From: Syntrophaceticus sp.
GTDB taxonomy: Bacteria > Bacillota > DSM-12270 > Thermacetogeniales > Thermacetogeniaceae
Direction: 5' to 3'
DNA length: 41,356 nucleotides
NCBI GenBank assembly: GCA_012842275.1
Contig: DUSK01000001.1
Coordinates: 1-41,356 of the forward strand
Shown here: positions 39,561 to 41,356 of the stretch, piece by piece
Layout: every line of letters begins with the position of its first letter
How positions within the stretch are numbered: position 1 is the stretch's first letter
The notes under the pieces: generated by a model
What the model saw: the letters and a program-made list of their open reading frames with translations, nothing else
Told to the model about the DNA's origin: nothing
Database searches by the model: none
Position numbers and translations under genes: made by a program

Positions 39561-40823
39561 ATGTATCATAAAGATGTACTGGACAATGGAGTGACCATAG
39601 TTTGCGAAGAAGTGCCTGCTGTCCATTCAATAGCGATCGGTTATTGGGTAAAAACCGGTTCTCGACTGGAAGAAGAGGATGAAGCCGGTATCTCCCATTT
39701 GATTGAACACCTGCTTTTTAAGGGAACTAAAAAAAGAAGTGCAAAAGAGATAGCTGAGGCCATTGAAGAAGTGGGTGGTCAGCTCAATGCCTTTACCGGT
39801 AAGGAATATACCTGTTACTATGCCAGAGTCTTGGCAGAACATCTCCCCTTAGCAGTGGATGTACTCACCGATATGCTGTACAACTCTTTATTCAGGGAGG
39901 AGGATCTAGTCCGGGAGAAAAATGTTGTATTAGAAGAAATCAGCATGTATGAGGACACTCCGGACGAAATCATTCATGATTACTTCGCTAAGACCATTTG
40001 GGACGGACACCCCTTAGGCCGTCCGGTGATCGGAAATAATGAATCCCTTTCCAGGATCGATAGAGAAAAAGTATTATCCTATTACCAGCGCCACTACTGC
40101 CCCTCCAATCTTGTAGTAGCCCTTGCAGGGAATTTTCAATATCAAGAGGCATTAGATTTAATTGGGGAGGCCCTTTCCTCCTTGCAGCCAGGGAGTATAG
40201 AGACCAAAATTACAGCCCCACAAGCAAGGTCCGGTTTAAAAAGCTTTTACCGGGACTTAGAACAGGTGCAGATCTGTATGGGGGTACCAGGCTTATCACT
40301 GTATGATGATAGAATTTATGTATTACAGGTGCTAAACAACATTTTGGGTGGTGGGGCAAGCTCCAGGCTGTTTCAGGAGATTCGGGAAGAGCGTGCTCTT
40401 GTTTATGCCATCTATAGTTATTACCTGGCTTTTCTCGACAGCGGTTTATTCACCATTTACGGTGGAACCAGTCCCTCCAACTGTCAGCAAGTCTTGGATT
40501 TATGCTGGGAGGAGATCAACAGAATCATAGAATCAGGGGTAACTGAAAAGGAATTCAGCAGAGCAAAAACACAGGTTAAAGGGAGCCTTCTGCTGGCTCA
40601 GGAAAGTGTTCTCCAGCGGATGCACCGTTTAGGAAGATCCGAACTTATTCACCAGAGGTTTATTACTATTGAGGAAGTGTTGGAAAGAATAGCTGAAGTA
40701 AGTGTGGCTGATATACAGGCTTTAGCAAAGGAACTATTTGCTCCAGAGCTTGTAACCGTAACAGTATTAGGCCCTCTGTCAGAAGGACAGATCGAGCACC
40801 CCTGCGTTCTTTGCCGAACATAA
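39561..40823 (+). CDS. M16 family zinc peptidase (MlpA/YmxG-like)
   Basis: Inverted zinc motif HLIEHLLFKGT (HxxEH); ATG at 39561 after RBS ggagg preferred over ORF-track 39501. Confidence 0.94.
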   Translation: MYHKDVLDNGVTIVCEEVPAVHSIAIGYWVKTGSRLEEEDEAGISHLIEHLLFKGTKKRSAKEIAEAIEEVGGQLNAFTGKEYTCYYARVLAEHLPLAVDVLTDMLYNSLFREEDLVREKNVVLEEISMYEDTPDEIIHDYFAKTIWDGHPLGRPVIGNNESLSRIDREKVLSYYQRHYCPSNLVVALAGNFQYQEALDLIGEALSSLQPGSIETKITAPQARSGLKSFYRDLEQVQICMGVPGLSLYDDRIYVLQVLNNILGGGASSRLFQEIREERALVYAIYSYYLAFLDSGLFTIYGGTSPSNCQQVLDLCWEEINRIIESGVTEKEFSRAKTQVKGSLLLAQESVLQRMHRLGRSELIHQRFITIEEVLERIAEVSVADIQALAKELFAPELVTVTVLGPLSEGQIEHPCVLCRT

Positions 40824-40876
40824 TTCTGTTGCCTGGATCATAAATTTTTTAACAGGAAATAAAAGGGGGGAGGGCA

Positions 40877-41143
40877 GTGCGGATCAGTGATTTGGCCGGC
40901 AAGGAGATTATAAATATCTTTGATGGAGTACGTCTGGGCACTATTGGAGATTCAGACATGATCATCGACCCTGAAACTGGAGAGATAATTTCAATTCTAC
41001 TCCCACACAGACCAGGTCTGTTGAGTCTTTGGCTGGATAAACAGGAGATGAAAATACCCTGGTCATCTGTGAAAAAGATCGGCAGTGAAGTGATTGTTGT
41101 GGATTTGGATGAGAGCTATTCTTTGTATAAAAAATATTTTTAA
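40877..41143 (+). CDS. YlmC/YmxH family PRC-barrel-like protein
   Basis: MRISDLAGKEIINIFDGVRLGTIGDSDMIIDPETGEIISILLP; GTG start after ggggggag. Confidence 0.9.
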   Translation: MRISDLAGKEIINIFDGVRLGTIGDSDMIIDPETGEIISILLPHRPGLLSLWLDKQEMKIPWSSVKKIGSEVIVVDLDESYSLYKKYF

Positions 41144-41155
41144 AAATCTTTGGAT

Positions 41156-41181
41156 AAAAACCCGGGAAACCGGGTTTTTTT
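41156..41181 (+). terminator. Rho-independent terminator
   Basis: AAAAACCCGG (41156-41165), GAAA tetraloop, CCGGGTTTTT (41170-41179), further Ts. Confidence 0.93.
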
Positions 41182-41229
41182 AATGGTAGATCATTTTTGG
41201 ATTTGTCAATAGGTTCTGGTCATCCAATA

Positions 41230-41258
41230 TTGACAGAAAGCATCAGATATATGAGAAT
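41230..41258 (+). promoter_or_regulatory. Candidate promoter for dapB
   Basis: Perfect -35 TTGACA (41230-41235), 17-bp spacer, GAGAAT (41253-41258). Confidence 0.45.
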
Positions 41259-41294
41259 AAAGGCAAAAATGTACTAGAAATGGGGCAGGATAGC

Positions 41295-41356
41295 ATGAAT
41301 AAAAACCAATTACGGGTAGTTATTACCGGAGTTGCCGGAAAGATGGGAATGGAAAC
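41295..41356 (+). CDS. dapB: 4-hydroxy-tetrahydrodipicolinate reductase, N-terminus only (truncated by window end)
   Basis: MNKNQLRVVITGVAGKMGME: DapB N-terminal nucleotide-binding GxxGxMG motif. Confidence 0.85.
   Translation, partial: MNKNQLRVVITGVAGKMGME

Overview
This window reads as a low-GC, spore-former-type Firmicutes (Clostridia-like) chromosome segment. Essentially every gene is on the + strand. It resembles the Bacillus subtilis fla/che to rpsB to nusA to pnp superoperon region. From left to right: (1) the end of a flagellar/chemotaxis operon: fliN/fliY (truncated)-cheY-fliO-fliP-fliQ-fliR-flhB-flhA-flhF-flhG-PilZ(ycgR-like)-cheA-cheW-cheC-cheD-sigD-DUF342/FapA-two small uncharacterised proteins; (2) rpsB-tsf-pyrH-frr-small PASTA-like protein-2[4Fe-4S] ferredoxin; (3) uppS-cdsA-ytvI-like-dxr-rseP-ispG-proS; (4) rimP-nusA-ylxR-ylxQ-infB-rbfA-nrnA-truB-ribF; (5) rpsO-pnp-ylxY-like deacetylase-dacF-M16 peptidase-ylmC/ymxH-like, then the start of dapB. 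I saw no CRISPR array, tRNA/rRNA gene, transposon, prophage or defence island. The protein content is mostly ordinary. The best candidates for something undescribed are non-coding: a ~150-nt leader before rpsO with two long hairpins, a possible pseudoknot and a repeated 9-mer; a promoter plus weak-terminator leader before rimP-nusA; and a hairpin leader before rpsB. Lower-tier protein candidates are a SwrB-position membrane/coiled-coil/HTH protein, a 106-aa orphan, and a 71-aa PASTA-like protein next to a ferredoxin. All family calls come from reading sequence motifs and gene order; no database search or folding program was run.
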